A stretch of 6,756 bases of DNA from Porphyrobacter sp. (lineage in GTDB: Bacteria; Pseudomonadota; Alphaproteobacteria; Sphingomonadales; Sphingomonadaceae). The stretch's first letter is position 1, and each line of letters opens with the position of its first letter. Positions 6,706 to 6,756 of this stretch are shown here, piece after piece. Below the pieces are notes generated by a model that was given only the letters and a program-made list of their open reading frames with translations, was not told where the DNA came from and did not search any database. The DNA lies in contig JAKFWB010000424.1 of assembly GCA_021732945.1 (NCBI GenBank), forward strand, positions 1 through 6,756, in the 5' to 3' direction. Both the position numbers and the translations under genes were made by a program.

Positions 6706-6719
6706 GGATGACATGTCCA
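6690..6719 (-). promoter_or_regulatory. Predicted sigma-70-type promoter of the operon
   Basis: On the minus strand TGGACA (6719-6714) and TATAAG (6695-6690) are separated by 18 bp; each differs from the sigma-70 consensus at one base. A transcript would start near 6683 and carry a leader of roughly 20 nt before the regulator ATG. The -10 box lies in the middle of the palindrome. This is pattern matching only; alphaproteobacterial promoters often differ from consensus. Confidence 0.5.
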
Positions 6720-6756
6720 GCATCAGTCTATGAAGTTTGCAGTGCGGTCAAATGTC

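Noticed and set aside
6730..6756. Possible divergent plus-strand gene starting ATGAAGTTTGCAG at the right edge
   Set aside because: Only nine codons are visible, no Shine-Dalgarno sequence precedes it, and no protein family can be judged.

Overview
The window is one compact block of seven genes, all on the minus strand, so transcription runs from the right end to the left. High G+C, gene style and protein sequences suggest an alphaproteobacterium, most likely a sphingomonad (Novosphingobium, Sphingobium or Erythrobacter type). That assignment is an inference from general resemblance, not a database match.

In transcription order: (1) a promoter and imperfect palindrome at 6682-6719; (2) a GntR/FadR-type regulator, 6662-5922; (3) a nitronate monooxygenase/FabK-like flavoprotein, 5877-4735; (4) a thiolase-fold protein lacking the nucleophilic cysteine, resembling Ltp2-type aldolases, 4710-3520; (5) a stand-alone DUF35 protein (zinc ribbon plus OB fold), 3523-3062; (6) and (7) two unlike acyl-CoA dehydrogenase subunits, 3054-1834 and 1834-743; (8) the N-terminal 228 codons of an acyl-CoA synthetase, 685-1, cut by the window edge. 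Gaps are short (24-57 nt, or 7 nt), two junctions overlap (ATGA and TGATG), and no convincing terminator lies between genes, so this reads as one operon.

The enzymes fit catabolism of a bulky or branched carboxylic acid. The synthetase would make the CoA ester, the two dehydrogenase subunits together would make one alpha,beta-dehydrogenase, and after hydration the thiolase-like protein with its DUF35 partner would split the beta-hydroxyacyl-CoA by retro-aldol cleavage. The flavoprotein may reduce an enoyl-CoA or a ring intermediate. This is close to the actinobacterial igr sterol side-chain set (FadE28/FadE29, ChsH2 DUF35, Ltp2), but no MaoC hydratase is present here and DUF35 is a free protein. 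The substrate (steroid, bile acid, terpenoid or other) cannot be read from the sequence.

The most notable observations are the complementary loss of active-site parts in the two dehydrogenase subunits, the cysteine-less thiolase with its DUF35 partner, a regulator that seems to have lost most of its FCD metal ligands, and a palindrome lying over the predicted -10 box. Large open frames on the plus strand are antisense shadows of the high-G+C genes.
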